Source of the DNA: Achatina immaculata
Lineage: Eukaryota; Mollusca; Gastropoda; Stylommatophora; Achatinidae
Direction: 5' to 3'
DNA: 64,000 nucleotides
NCBI GenBank assembly: GCA_009760885.1
Contig: CM019707.1
Location: forward strand, 33,526,645-33,590,644
The notes below the pieces were generated by a model, which saw nothing but the letters and a program-made list of their open reading frames with translations, was not told where the DNA came from and did no database searches. This document shows, piece by piece, positions 32,405-43,179 of this stretch. The stretch's first letter is position 1, and every line of letters starts with the position of its first letter. A program made the translations under genes and the position numbers.

Positions 32405-32722
32405 CTTCCTTCCTTGTTATTTCTTCTTCTTCTTCTTCTTCTTCTTCTTTCCTGTCTGTTTATGCCATTAGCGTGGCAGGGAGTTCCCAGCACGGGTCCA
32501 GGGTAAGGGGAGAGGTCAGGCTAGCTGTCACGTTATGTTTCCTCAGTGTATCTTTCACTCCATCTATCCACTGCTTTTCTTGGTCTTCCTCAGGTCCTAT
32601 ACCCAGATGTTTTCGAGTTACCTGGGCCTGCCGCTGGGTTTTTTTCCTGGACCCATGTGTATCAAATACCCGAACCACTTACATCTCTGATGTTCGCTGC
32701 TTTCCATGACAGGTGTTGTTCC
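32405..32722 (-). pseudogene. LINE 3'-end fragment (family D) with (GAA)n tail
   Basis: On the minus strand, words from adjacent frames (GRPRKAVDRWSERYTEET; EKQWIDGVKDTLRKHNVTAS) reproduce the 'RGRPRKRWxDxVKxDL' ending of LINE reverse-transcriptase proteins, followed by a (GAA)n tail at 32422-32449. Two frameshifts at least. Family D differs from A, B and E in sequence. Confidence 0.55.
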
Positions 32723-32757
32723 CACTTTTATACGGGATTATTTCTTATCCCACTTGA

Positions 32758-33035
32758 TAACTTAGTGTAGTGGTTAGAGCACTCGTCTAGCAACCAAATG
32801 GTCGAGGGTTCGAATCCCCAGCTGAGCGGGATTTTTTTTCCCGACCAATACGGCCCTGAGGTCGACCCAGCCTCGTAAAATGGGTACCAGAGAAAATCTG
32901 GGAAGTAAAGGCAGCGAGGAAAGGAACTGGTCACCCTACCTCATACGCTGATGACCCAGCATAATGAGGTCTCTAACGCTTCACCCCCTACGGCATTTGA
33001 AATGCTATGGGACTATCTTTACTTTTTTACTTACT
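32758..33035 (+). repeat. tRNA-derived SINE (family S2)
   Basis: The head is strikingly tRNA-like: A box TAGTGGTTAGAGCACTCG at 32768-32785 and perfect B box GGTTCGAATCC at 32807-32817. The body shares the S1 words CCAGCCTCGTAAAATGGGTA and ACCAGAGAAAATCTGGGAAG but then diverges (CCCTACCTCATACGCTGATG) and ends ATGGGACTATCTTTACTTTT. S2 is probably a sister subfamily of S1 with a different 3' end. Confidence 0.75.
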
Positions 33036-33363
33036 ACTTGATAACTTGATATGTTGACTTGCTTATCATTTTTCTTAAGCATTTCATAAGTTTGTTATCT
33101 TTGAGTCTTGGTATCTGGTGGCTTCATGCCATAAAATATCATTTTGCTTTTTTTTTTTGTTTGTTTTTGTTTTAACGACTTGAATTTCGCTGTTCATTTG
33201 CCATCAGCTGTTACTGTTCCAGAGGAATAAATTTATAAATAAATAAATATATATAAATTTACCAGTTCCCACAAGAAATAATTCGTGAAATAACAAATTT
33301 AGATACACACTTATGTTTCTCAAACCTTGTCGTAAAAAAGATCTGAGTAAAATATGTGATTCA
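33036..33363. other. Unassigned AT-rich spacer
   Basis: No gene recognised; AT-rich with TAAATAAATA words. Confidence 0.35.
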
Positions 33364-33380
33364 TCATCATCATCATCATC

Positions 33381-33419
<39 letters not shown>

Positions 33420-33680
33420 TTCTTCTTCTTCTTCTTGAGCTTTCCGAGCCATTAAGGCTCATTGATGCAGGTAAAATTCCCCTCAATCCCTATCTCTGCG
33501 GTTGGTGACACCAGTTTCCTGTGTGTCCTCTTCTACGCTGTCTCTCCATCTCTGTCTTGGTCTGCCCGTCGGTCTTGCTTCCTTCATCTCTTGTACATAC
33601 CTCACCCTCGTTTGTCTGCTCTCTTCCACTCTTTCTACATGGTCCAGCCACCGTCACCTGCGTGTGATTCGTAGGAAGCA
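33364..33680 (-). pseudogene. LINE family C-related 3' end with (GAA)/(ATG)n tail
   Basis: The minus strand encodes RWLDHVERVEESRQTRVRYV, then QEMKEARPTGRPRQRWRDSV and EEDTQETGVTNRRDRD, ending at the conserved ALMARKAQ and a (GAA)n then (GATGAT)n tail (33364-33436). It is related to the family C end at 18630-18820 (ARPRGRPRQRWKDNIEEDIK...LNGSES). The left edge of the 1.86-kb tandem duplication (33605) cuts through it. Confidence 0.7.
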
Positions 33681-33840
33681 ACAAAAAAATGTACAATTAT
33701 AGGAAATAAATGTAGGTAGATTAGCCCATGTTTGATGCCCAGCCGTACTGGTCGCCGTGATGGGTTTCCTATAAATTTATTATGCTGTCTTGGCCTTATG
33801 GAGTCTCCTGATTGTTGTAAAGAGGTAATGGCAGTTGTAA

Positions 33841-34095
33841 ATGAGAGTAATTTACACGTGTGTTACTTTCTTATCTATTTTGACGTGTAAAGCAGACAAG
33901 TGTAGCAACAGCTATCACAGCCATGCATCATTAACTCTAAGTATTCCAACCAAGCTACTTCTGATGGTACATTCCCTTCGTTTTATTTGGTTGGAAGACC
34001 AAGTTTGGTATAAAGATGAAGACATTCAGACGAATTACGACTTCCCTATTATTTCTGTGCTTGACGAAGAAGAAAATGAACTAGCCAAATTATAG
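33841..34095 (+). other. 84-codon open frame of unknown nature (copy 1)
   Basis: Reads MRVIYTCVTFLSILTCKADK and ends LDEEENELAKL. An open copy is at 35701-35955 with about five residue differences. I recognise no domain. The hydrophobic start is like a weak signal peptide, but the frame is short and the duplication is recent enough to explain its retention in both copies. I do not claim it is a gene. Confidence 0.2.
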
Positions 34096-34377
34096 GCCCT
34101 TTTTTAAATGCAGTAATCACAAAAGCTACGAGCCTACCCGCGACCCCCTGCACTAGATTAGTCTTAGCGAGTTTGTGATTCATCCATGTAGCAAAAATTG
34201 GTAATGCGTTCCATCAAAAGTGATCAAATCTACGACGAATTACGATCGGTTAATGTCCAATAAGTTCAGACGTTTGCTTCGTTTTAAGCCAAGGATACAC
34301 AGAATGATCTCCCTTACGCTTGCCTTGTTCTCCCAACATTCTTGCTTGAACGCCTTTTCGTCTTCAGTAAACATAAC

Positions 34378-35258
34378 ATTCATTCATCCATTAGCTTGTC
34401 CCTTGAGAACTTGCCTCCCAACCAGCTCTCTTAAAGGCCTCTCGGTTGTGGGCAAGATGGCATGCTGCTGCTGATGCGTCCAATAGCAGATCATCAACGA
34501 TGTCTTGCAACCATCTTCGCCTTGGTCTTCTTCTCTTTCTTTTTCCAATTATTTAACCTTCCAAGACTGTTTTCTCCAAACTCTCATGACGTTTAATATG
34601 TCCGAAATACTTGAGTTTTCTCTCTTTAATCTTCTGTATTAACCAACCTTCAATAACGCAATCTTCTATTTGTTCTTTATTGTGTCCACAATATTTGAAG
34701 GACTCTTCTATAACGTTTACATTCAAAGGCACTTACGTGTTTCTCAGCTGTTTTGTTAAGTGTCCAGGTCTCACAGGCATATGCTGTGATGGGAAAGATG
34801 CATGCCCTTAAAAAACATATTTTTGTAGCTCTGTACGTTCCTCTCCACAGATTCTTTAGTTGTTTTACTTTCTGAAGAGCGATAGATGTCCTACTTTTAA
34901 TTTCCCTCATTGTGTCTCCATTATTAGTTAGTAGTGATCTAAGATATTCAAAACGCTCCACTTTTTCCAATTGCTCCTCATTGATATATATTTCAGCTGC
35001 CATAATTGTTTCGTAAGCTATTATCAATTTAGTTTTCTTCACATTAAGATAGAGGTTTCGCTCTTCAATACTCTTACAGACTGATATAATCAGTTTTTCC
35101 ATTCCTTTTTGTATTGTGGATAGTAATACTGTGTCATCAGCATATTTAATCTCTGGTATTTCATAACCTGCAATTGTTATAGCATCGTATTATTCTTTGT
35201 CTTCATCTTCTTTAACATTCCTCATTATATTTTCAGTATGCAAGCAGACATAACATCA
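34378..35258 (-). pseudogene. LINE family A 3' fragment (duplication copy 1)
   Basis: The minus strand holds YADDTVLL (about 35135-35158), MEKLIISVCKSIEERNLYLN, IYINEEQLEKVERFEYL, ACIFPITAYACETWTLNKTA and CKRYRRVLQILWTQ, then a frameshifted tail ending in GAAT-type repeats at 34378-34390. A small internal deletion lies near 35243-35258, where upstream RT sequence is lost. Frameshifts and the missing N-terminal polymerase part make it inactive. Confidence 0.8.
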
Positions 35259-35309
35259 AGCCAAGAAGTGGTCCAGCCTGGGGGTCGCTCCAGGGCCCTG
35301 ATTGCTTGC

Positions 35310-35464
35310 TCTGTTTTAGGGGGAAGAGGCAGAAGGGCTTCTCTTCTATAAGGGGAAGAGGCAGAAGGGCTTCTCTTCTATAAGGGGAAGAGGCAGAAGT
35401 GCTTCTCTTCTATAAGGGGAAGAGGCAGAAGGGCTTCTCTTATATAAGGGGAAGAGGCAGAAGG
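35310..35464. repeat. 32-bp purine-rich minisatellite (copy 1)
   Basis: About five units of GGGAAGAGGCAGAAGGGCTT followed by CTCTTCTATAAG. The duplicated counterpart starts at about 37165 and continues into a much longer array. Confidence 0.85.
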
Positions 35465-36237
35465 CCCTCGTTTGTCTGCTCTCTTCCACTCTTTCTACAT
35501 GGTCCAGCCACCGTCACCTGCGTGTGATTCGTAGGAAGCAACAAAAAAAAGTACAATTATAGGAAATAAATGTAGGTAGATTAGCCCATGTTTGATGCCC
35601 AGTCGTACTGGTCGCCGTGATGGGTTTCCTATAAATTTATTATGCTGTCTTGGCCTTATGGAGTCTCCTGATTGTTGTAAAGAGGTAATGGCAGTTGTAA
35701 ATGAGAGTAATTTACACGTGTGTTACTTTCTTATCTATTTTGACGTGTAAAGCAGACAAGTGTAGCAACAGCTATCACAGCTATGCATCATTAACTCTAA
35801 GTATTCCAACCAAGCTACTTCTGGTGATACATTCCCTTCGTTTTATTTGGTTGGAAGACCGAGTTTGGTATAAAGATGAAGACAATCAGACGAATTACGA
35901 CTTCCCTATTATTTCTGTGCTTGACGAAGAAGAAAATGAACTAGCCAAATTATAGGCCCTTTTTTAAATGCAGTAATCACAAAAGCTACGAGCCTACCCG
36001 CGACCCCCTGCACTAGATTAGTCTTAGCGAGTTTGTGATTCATCCATGTAGCAAAAACTGGTAATGCGTTCCATCAAAAGTGATCAAATCTACGACGAAT
36101 TACGATCGGTTAATGTCCAATGAGTTCAGACGTTTGCTTCGTTTTAAGCCAAGGATACACAGAATGATCTCCCTTACGCTTGCCTTGTTCTCCCAACATT
36201 CTTGCTTGAACGCCTTTTCGTCTTCAGTAAACGTAAC

Positions 36238-37118
36238 ATTCATTCATCCATTAGCTTGTCCCTTGAGAACTTGCCTCCCAACCAGCTCTCTTAAAGGCCT
36301 CTCGGTTGTGGGCAAGATGGCATGCTGCTGCTGATGCGTCCAATCGCAGATCATCAACGATGTCTTGCAACCATCTTCGCCTTGGTCTTCTTCTCTTTCT
36401 TTTTCCAATTATTTAACCTTCCAAGACTGTTTTCTCCAAACTCTCATGACGTTTAATATGTCCGAAATACTTGAGTTTTCTCTCTTTAATCTTCTGTATT
36501 AACCAACCTTCAATATTGCATTCTTCTATTTGTTCTTTATTGTGTCCACGATATTTGAAGGACTCTTCTATAACGTTTACATTCAAAGGCATTTATGTGT
36601 TTCTCAGCTGTTTTGTTATGTGTCCAGGTCTCACAGGCATATGTTGCGATGGGAAAGATGCATGCCCTTAAAAAACATATTTTTGTAGTTCTGTACTTTC
36701 CTCTCCACAGATTCTTTAGTTGTTTTACTTCCTGAAGAGCGATAGATGTCCTACTTTTAATTTCCCTCATTGTGTCTCCATTATCAGTTATTAGTGATCC
36801 AAGATATTCAAAACGCTTCACTTTTTCCAATTGCTCCTCATTGATATATATTTCAGCTGCTATAATTGTTTTGTAAGCTATTATCAATTTAGTTTTCTTC
36901 ACATTAAGATAGAGGTTTCGCTCTTCACTACTCTTACAGACTGATATAATCAGTTTTTCCATTCCTTTTTGTATTGTGGATAGTAATACTGTGTCATCAG
37001 CATATTTAATCTCTGGTATTTCATAACCTGCAATTGTTATAGCATCGTATTATTCTTTGTCTTCATCTTCTTTAACATTCCTCATTATATTTTCAGTATG
37101 CAAGCAGACATAACATCA
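36238..37118 (-). pseudogene. LINE family A 3' fragment (duplication copy 2)
   Basis: Same content as the copy at 34378-35258, offset by 1860 bases, with scattered substitutions (for example IYINEEQLEKVKRFEYLGSL in place of KVERFEYLRSL). Its origin is the segmental duplication, not an independent insertion. Confidence 0.8.
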
Positions 37119-37164
37119 AGCCAAGAAGTGGTCCAGCCTGGGGGTCGCTCCAGGGCCCTGATTG

Positions 37165-38640
37165 CTTGCTGTTTTAGGGGGAAGAGGCAGAAGGGCTTCT
37201 CTTCTATAAGGGGAAGAGGCAGAAGGGCTTCTCTTCTATAATGGGAAGAGGCAGAAGGGCTTCTCTTATATAAGGGGAAGAGGCAGAAGGGCTTCTCTTC
37301 TATAATGGGAAGAGGCAGAAGGGCTTCTCTTATATAAGGGGAAGAGGCAGAAGGGCTTTTATTGTATAAGGGAAAGAGACCTAAGGGTATTTCTTGTATA
37401 AAGGGAAAAAGCAGAAGGATTTTTCTTGTATAAAAGGAAGAAGAAGAAGGGCTTTTTTATATAAGGGAAGAGGCCTAAGGGGTTTGTTATATAAGGGGAA
37501 GAGGTTACGGGGTTTTCTTGCATAGGAGGAAGAAGCAGAAAGGTTTTTCTTGTATAAGAGGAAGAAGCAGAAAGGTTTTTCTTGTATAAGAGGAAGAAGC
37601 AGAAAGGTTTTTCTTGTATAAGAATGAATGAATGAATGAATGAATGAATGAATAATCTTGATTTTTCAAAGGTAAACAATTGGGCACGCAGGCCCGTCTT
37701 ACATTCTGCCCTTCATCACTCCATCTTTCATTGTATAAGAGGAAGAAGCAGAAAGGTTTTTCTTGTATAAGAGGAAGAAGCAGAAGGGATTTTTTTGTAT
37801 ACGGGGAAGAGGCCTAAGGGATCTCTTATATAAGGGGATGAGGACTACGGGGTTTTCTTGTATAAGAGGAAGAGGCCTAAGGGGTTTTCTTGTGCAAGGG
37901 GAAGAAACCTACGGGACTTTCTTGTATAAAGGGGAAGAGGTCCAAGGGTTTTCGTGTATAAGTGGAAGCTGACAAATGGGTTTTCTTGTATAAGAGGAAA
38001 AAGCCTAAGGGTTTTCTTGTATAAGGAGAAGAGGCCTAAGGGTTTTCTTGTATAAGGGGAAGATGGTTAAGGGGTTTTCTTGTATAAGGGGAAGAGGCTT
38101 AAGGGGTTTTCTTGTATAAGGGGAAGAGGCTTAAGGGGTTTTCTTGTATAAGGGGAAGAGGCCTAAGGGGTTTTCTTGAATAAGAGAAAGAGGCCTAAGG
38201 GGTTTTCTTGTATAAGGGAAGAGGCTTAAGAGGTTATCTTGTATAAGGGGAAGAGGCCTAATGGGTTTTCTTGAATAAGAGAAAGAGGCCTAAGGGATTT
38301 TCTTGTATAAGAGAAAGAGGCCTAAGGGGTTTACTTGTATAAGAGAAAGAGGCCTAAGGGGCTTTCTTGTATATGAGAAAGAGGCCTAATGGGTTTTCTT
38401 GTATAAGAGAAAGAAGCCTAAGGGGTTTTCTTATATAAGGGGAAGAGGCTTAAGGGGTTTTCTTGTATAAGTGGAAGAGGCCTAAGGGGTTTTCTTGTAT
38501 AAGAGAAAGAAGCCTAAGGGATTTCCTTGTATAAGGGAAAGAGGCCTACCGTGTTTTCTTGTATAAGAGGAAGAGGCCTACGGGATTATCTTGTATAAAG
38601 GGAAGAGGCCAAAGGGCTTTTCTTACATAAGTTGATGAGG
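37165..38640. repeat. 31/32-bp minisatellite, 1.5 kb
   Basis: Starts with the AGAGGCAGAAGGGCTTCTCT unit of the preceding duplication, changes through GAAGAAGCAGAAAGGTTTTT variants and from about 37800 becomes a GAGGCCTAAGGGGTTTTCTT-GTATAAGGGGAA unit of about 31 bp. It is interrupted at 37623-37730 by a short mobile element. About 45 units in all. Confidence 0.9.
37623..37730 (-). mobile_element. Short retroelement tail (108 bp) with (GAAT)n and 9-bp target duplication
   Basis: An insertion in the minisatellite flanked by TTGTATAAG at 37614-37622 and 37731-37739. Read on the minus strand it gives TGAAAGATGGAGTGATGAAG, a GGGCxxAC..TGCGTGCCCAAT core, a TTTGAAAAATCAAGAT stretch and a (ATTC)n tail. 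A second copy on the plus strand is at about 43303-43397. Possibly the 3' tip of a SINE or LINE whose body I do not see here. Confidence 0.7.
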
Positions 38641-39001
38641 CCGAAGAGTTGGAAGAGTTGGTCTATTAGGATGTAAAGAGAATTGTTAATCTATAGGATA
38701 TATATATATAGGAGGGTGAAGGGGAGGGGGAGAATAAGGTTAGTAATACCTTACAAAAGCCATTTTGTAGACTATAATAACAGCTACTACAGCCACGTGT
38801 ATTAGCTATCACGTGCAATGCATTCTACTACAAATGAAATGTTTTGTTTTGCTTTTCTAATACCTAGAAACACGTTTACAATAAAAACTAATAAATGCTC
38901 AAAACAAAACATCTCAAGAAAAAAATAAGATCACGGGAGAATCTCTAAGAAGAAAAAAACAACAGGTAAAACGAACAGGAGACAGTCACTCGGCCATGCT
39001 T
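38641..39001. other. Unassigned spacer
   Basis: AT-rich; a short (AT)n run at about 38699-38710. No gene recognised. Confidence 0.35.
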
Positions 39002-39315
39002 TCAGTATCTCGTAGGTAGGCAGTATTTTGATGTTTGTAAAATGCAATAGTATCTCGTATGTAGGCAGTATTTTGATGTGTGTAAAATGCAATAGTATCT
39101 CGTATGTAGGCTGTATTTTGATGTGTGTAAAATACAATAGTATCTCGTATGTAGGCTGTATTTTGATGTGTGTAATCTACAACAGTATCTCATGTGTAGA
39201 CAGCTTTTTACTGCGCATAATCTACAGCAGTATCTCATGTGTAGACAGCTTTTTGCTGCGCATAATCTACAGCGGTATCTCGTATGTAGGCAGTATTTTG
39301 ATGTCTGAAATCTAT
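39002..39315. repeat. About 51-bp minisatellite (and its copy at 40461-40775)
   Basis: Six diverged units with core AGTATCTCGTATGTAGGCAG, then a TTTTGATGTGTGTAAAATGC stretch and CAAT. The periodic ATTTTGATGTGTG / CTTTTTGCTGCGCAT variation gives repetitive open frames on both strands. Confidence 0.85.
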
Positions 39316-39399
39316 CCCCGGGAGGGTAAGGAAGTTACTATAAAGAAATGAAGATCTAGCAACTGATTATCTTACATGCGATGGAAAATAAATTAAACT

Positions 39400-39850
39400 C
39401 TCTCTCTCTCTCTCTCTCTCTGAACCTTAAGTGCTCAGGACACATGGGGTTTCCGCAAGGGTTTTCCACAAATACCTGTCCTTTGCCTTTTTTCTGCTCT
39501 TGCCCAGCTGAGCCCACTATTGCTCAACATCCTCTCTGCTGTTCTTCTCCATATCTCTTTTGGTCTACCCTTACTTCTGTTCCCCTGTGGTGTCCATCTT
39601 AGTGCTACTTTTGGTAGTGAGTTGTCAGTCGTTCAGAGCACATGTCCCAACCATCGCCATCGTCTTTCCTCGATAATTGCTGTCAGTGGCTTCATCTGCA
39701 TTTCTGCCAACAAGATGTTATTTCTTATGGTGTTTGGCCAAAATATTTTTCTAATTCTTCGTAAACATTTACTCTGGAAAAAACTCAACTCATTTTCTAT
39801 GGTTTTGGTGATTTTCCAGCATTCACTTCCATAGAGTAATACACTTAGTG
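39400..39850 (-). pseudogene. LINE family E 3' fragment (duplication copy 1)
   Basis: The minus strand encodes, from 39850 downward, LLYGSECWKITKTIENEL, KCLRRIRKIFWPNTIRNNIL, LAEMQMKPLTAIIEERRWRW, LPKVALRWTPQGNRSKGRPK and ETWRRTAERML, followed by a (GA)n tail at 39399-39421. It matches 19318-19562 but extends about 200 bp further 5'. Stops near 39640 and frameshifts in the terminal part. Confidence 0.75.
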
Positions 39851-40029
39851 ATGGAAATTAAACTAGTATGTATTTAATTTTTTTTTTAAAGTAAAGGAAG
39901 AAGATTAAGAAAAGGGTAAGAAAATTATTGTGGTGTGCGCTCATGTATGTGTGTAAGGCTGCATATGTGCTGTATGCGTGAGCGTGCTTGTGTGTCTTGG
40001 TGTATGTACAGATGCAGCAATTAATTTTG

Positions 40030-40318
40030 TGTAGTACTATTTGGCTGAGAAGTTAGGCCCTCGGTCTACTATTCCACATGATAATGGGTTCAATCCCAGA
40101 AGCGGGCTTTTTTTTCTGATGCACACCAGAAAGGCCACAGGGTCCACCCAGCCTCTAAAAATTGGCACCAGAGAAATCTGGGAAGGTAAATGCGACCAGG
40201 CGTGATACTGACAACATCAGACTTTCATGTGCCGAAGGTAGTTGAAATACGGGTCTAACCCCGTATTCCAAATATTTCTTAAAGGCGTGGAAAAGGGGAT
40301 TTTACCTTCTACCTTTTC
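40030..40318 (+). repeat. tRNA-derived SINE S1 (duplication copy 1)
   Basis: Head with TTTGGCTGAGAAGTTAGGCC (A box region) and GGGTTCAATCCC (B box), then the S1 body with TTTTTTCTGATGCACACCAG, CCTCTAAAAATTGGCACCAG and CATGTGCCGAAGGT, and end GGGGATTTTACCTTCTACCT. Near full length, about 290 bp. Confidence 0.8.
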
Positions 40319-40859
40319 ATATTGTATTTAAAATTGTGAAATTGCGACATTAAAAAAAATCCTATTGAATTGATTTTACGAACAGGGAAAGTCTCAAGAG
40401 AGAAGGGAAATCTACCGGTGTCATCTGTAACGCAATATCCTGGTTTGTTGAGCTTACTTCTCAGTATCTCGTAGGTAGGCAGTATTTTGATGTTTGTAAA
40501 ATGCAATAGTATCTCGTATGTAGGCAGTATTTTGATGTGTGTAAAATGCAATAGTATCTCGTATGTAGGCTGTATTTTGATGTGTGTAAAATACAATAGT
40601 ATCTCGTATGTAGGCTGTATTTTGATGTGTGTAATCTACAACAGTATCTCATGTGTAGACAGCTTTTTACTGCGCATAATCTACAGCAGTATCTCATGTG
40701 TAGACAGCTTTTTGCTGCGCATAATCTACAGCGGTATCTCGTATGTAGGCAGTATTTTGATGTCTGAAATCTATCCCCGGGGAGGGTAAGGAAGTTACTA
40801 TAAAGAAATGAAGATCTAGCAACTGATTATCTTACATGCGATGGAAAATAAATTAAACT

Positions 40860-41310
40860 CTCTCTCTCTCTCTCTCTCTCTGAACCTTAAGTGCTCAGGA
40901 CACATGGGGTTTCCGCAAGGGTTTTCCACAAATACCTGTCCTTTGCCTTTTTTCTGCTCTTGCCCAGCTGAGCCCACTATTGCTCAACATCCTCTCTGCT
41001 GTTCTTCTCCATATCTCTTTTGGTCTACCCTTACTTCTGTTCCCCTGTGGTGTCCATCTTAGTGCTACTTTTGGTAGTGAGTTGTCAGTCGTTCAGAGCA
41101 CATGTCCCAACCATCGCCATCGTCTTTCCTCGATAATTGCTGTCAGTGGCTTCATCTGCATTTCTGCCAACAAGATGTTATTTCTTATGGTGTTTGGCCA
41201 AAATATTTTTCTAATTCTTCGTAAACATTTACTCTGGAAAAAACTCAACTCATTTTCTATGGTTTTGGTGATTTTCCAGCATTCACTTCCATAGAGTAAT
41301 ACACTTAGTG
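40860..41310 (-). pseudogene. LINE family E 3' fragment (duplication copy 2)
   Basis: Same as 39400-39850, offset by 1460, nearly identical. Confidence 0.75.
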
Positions 41311-41489
41311 ATGGAAATTAAACTAGTATGTATTTAATTTTTTTTTTTAAAGTAAAGGAAGAAGATTAAGAAAAGGGTAAGAAAAATTATTGTGGTGTGC
41401 GCTCATGTATGTGTGTAAGGCTGCATATGTGCTGTATGCGTGAGCGTGCTTGTGTGTCTTGGTGTATGTACAGATGCAGCAATTAATTT

Positions 41490-41780
41490 TGTGTAGTACT
41501 GTTTGGCTGAGAAGTTAGACCCTCGGTCTACTATTCCACGTGATAATGGGTTCAAGTCCCAGAAGCGGGCTTTTTTTTCTGATGCACACCAGAAAGGCCA
41601 CAGGGTCCACCCAGCCTCTAAAAATTGGCACCAGAGAAATCTGGGAAGGTAAATGCGACCAGGCGTGATACTGACAACATCAGACTTTCATGTGCCGAAG
41701 GTAGTTGAAATACGGGTCTAACCCCGTATTCCAAATATTTCTTAAAGGCGTGGAAAAGGGGATTTTACCTTCTACCTTTT
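41490..41780 (+). repeat. tRNA-derived SINE S1 (duplication copy 2)
   Basis: Duplicate of the SINE at 40030; B box reads GGTTCAAGTCC here, closer to the tRNA consensus than in copy 1. Confidence 0.8.
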
Positions 41781-41925
41781 CATATTGTATTTAAAATTGT
41801 GAAATTGCGACATTAAAAAAAATCCTATTGAATTGATTTTACGAACAGGGAAAGTCTCAAGAGAGAAGGGAAATCTACCGGTGTCATCTGTAACGCAATA
41901 TCCTGGTTTGTTGAGCTTACTTCTC

Positions 41926-43179
41926 AGGATCTGGTTGTTTTCTGGCATTTATAGATTATCTTAAAGTGCATTCACATCATTTTCTTTTCTGTAGAGTTTC
42001 TGGAAGCCCAGTCAGTGCGTTTATGTATCCACTGTGTAGCCTGTAAGAAAGAAACTTTATCACACACAGAGAAGCACATCACAGTTCCTCACAGATTGAA
42101 GGAAAAGCTGTTTTCGTGAGGAGTTAGAAGCCGACTTAATTTTACAGCTTTTAACTTGTCAGCTTTCGTTGAGAAAGTGCCTATAGAGTCTAGATCCTTT
42201 CCTAGGCAGCTGTCTTTGCATTTGTGATGCTTTATTTACCAGCTGAGCTACATGTCTGTAAAATCTGTCATGTTGGTACAGCAAATATCTTCACATTCCT
42301 CTCACTCTTCGTCTCCTCGCGCTGGTAATCAAGATTGATCTCTGTACTCGTAGAGCGAAAATGGCATAAAAGATTTACTCCCACAAATTTGGCTTCCCGC
42401 CGGTAACATATTACTCTAATACTAGATGTAACACGTCCAAAATTAACGATAGAAGAGATCTGAATTTATTTCGGTACAATTTTGAGATGGCCATCTAAAT
42501 ACACAGAAATAGAAGAAAGTACGCTGGCCTCTAATTCTCCTGCTGCGTTTGTATTTCCCTTAATGTAAGCCTGGGCAAGAGTTAGGATTATAGGCAGGAT
42601 TAGAGGTCAGAGTAATGATTATAGTAAGGATTAGAGGTTAGAGTTAGGATTATAGTTAGGATTAAGGTCAGAGTTAGAGTTATAGTTACGATTAGATGTA
42701 GGTACAGTGAACTGCATCGTATCTTAACAGCGTCATGTTTGTTGTTATTTCTCCCGTGGCTTTAAGCACCGGTTAAAGTACCAACAAACTTGGTACTTTA
42801 ACAAGTGCCTCTTACGTACGAAACAGATTGGCTGGAGAGCAATACTTGTAGAACAGTATAACAGGAAGTATAACGTGACAACCTTAACTTCTGAAGAAAA
42901 ATGACAAATTCTGACTTTCCACGTGATCCAGAACCAAGCAGTTTCGGTCTCCTGCTTACATATTGGGCGAATATTTATTTTAGTCGGATTTACAAAGCAA
43001 AGAAGAAATGAGACGCAAGATTTAAAAGCAATAAATCCCCAGAAGAAAGAAATCATTGGAATTTGAAATTCGTTTTAAACATTCGTTCATGCGTGTGAGT
43101 GTTGTGTGTTTGTACATTTCGTGGCGTTCTTGGCATTTCTCATCAGACTGGCTGCTTTTCTTGTACATTCCATTTTATT
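41926..43179. other. Unassigned, with degenerate TTAGG-like words
   Basis: No gene recognised. At about 42568-42700 the words GAGTTAGGATTATAG and GGATTAGAGGTCAGAG recur irregularly; this is a weak, degenerate short tandem repeat and not a telomere array. Confidence 0.4.

Larger units (their letters stand above)
33605..37330. repeat. Tandem duplication, two copies of 1.86 kb
   Basis: 33605-35464 and 35465 to about 37325 align base for base at a constant offset of 1860, with roughly 2% differences by eye. The unit includes the end of a LINE C-like fragment, an unassigned 700-bp part with an 84-codon open frame (33841-34095; 35701-35955), a LINE A fragment, and a 32-bp purine-rich array. The junction at 35464/35465 shares the word CCCTCG with the unit start; the array at the unit end is longer after the second copy. 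Confidence 0.95.
39002..41925. repeat. Tandem duplication, two copies of 1.46 kb
   Basis: 39002-40460 and 40461 to about 41925 align at an offset of 1459-1460, with only a handful of differences (an extra G near 40782, a T near 41350, ACTATTTGG/ACTGTTTGG near 40050/41500). Each unit contains a 51-bp minisatellite, a LINE E fragment and an S1 SINE. The unit start TCAGTATCT and the sequence after the second unit TCAGGATCT share microhomology. Identity above 99% by eye makes it very recent, or an assembly artefact. Confidence 0.95.

Noticed and set aside
32758..32830. Functional tRNA gene
   Set aside because: A and B boxes are excellent but the acceptor ends do not pair convincingly and the sequence continues into a SINE body shared with other copies.
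33201..33452. Poly-Asp/Glu acidic protein on minus
   Set aside because: It is a translated (GAT)n/(GAA)n LINE tail.
42560..42700. Interstitial telomere repeat (TTAGG-like)
   Set aside because: The TTAGGATTA words are irregular, with no run of perfect TTAGG or TTAGGG units.
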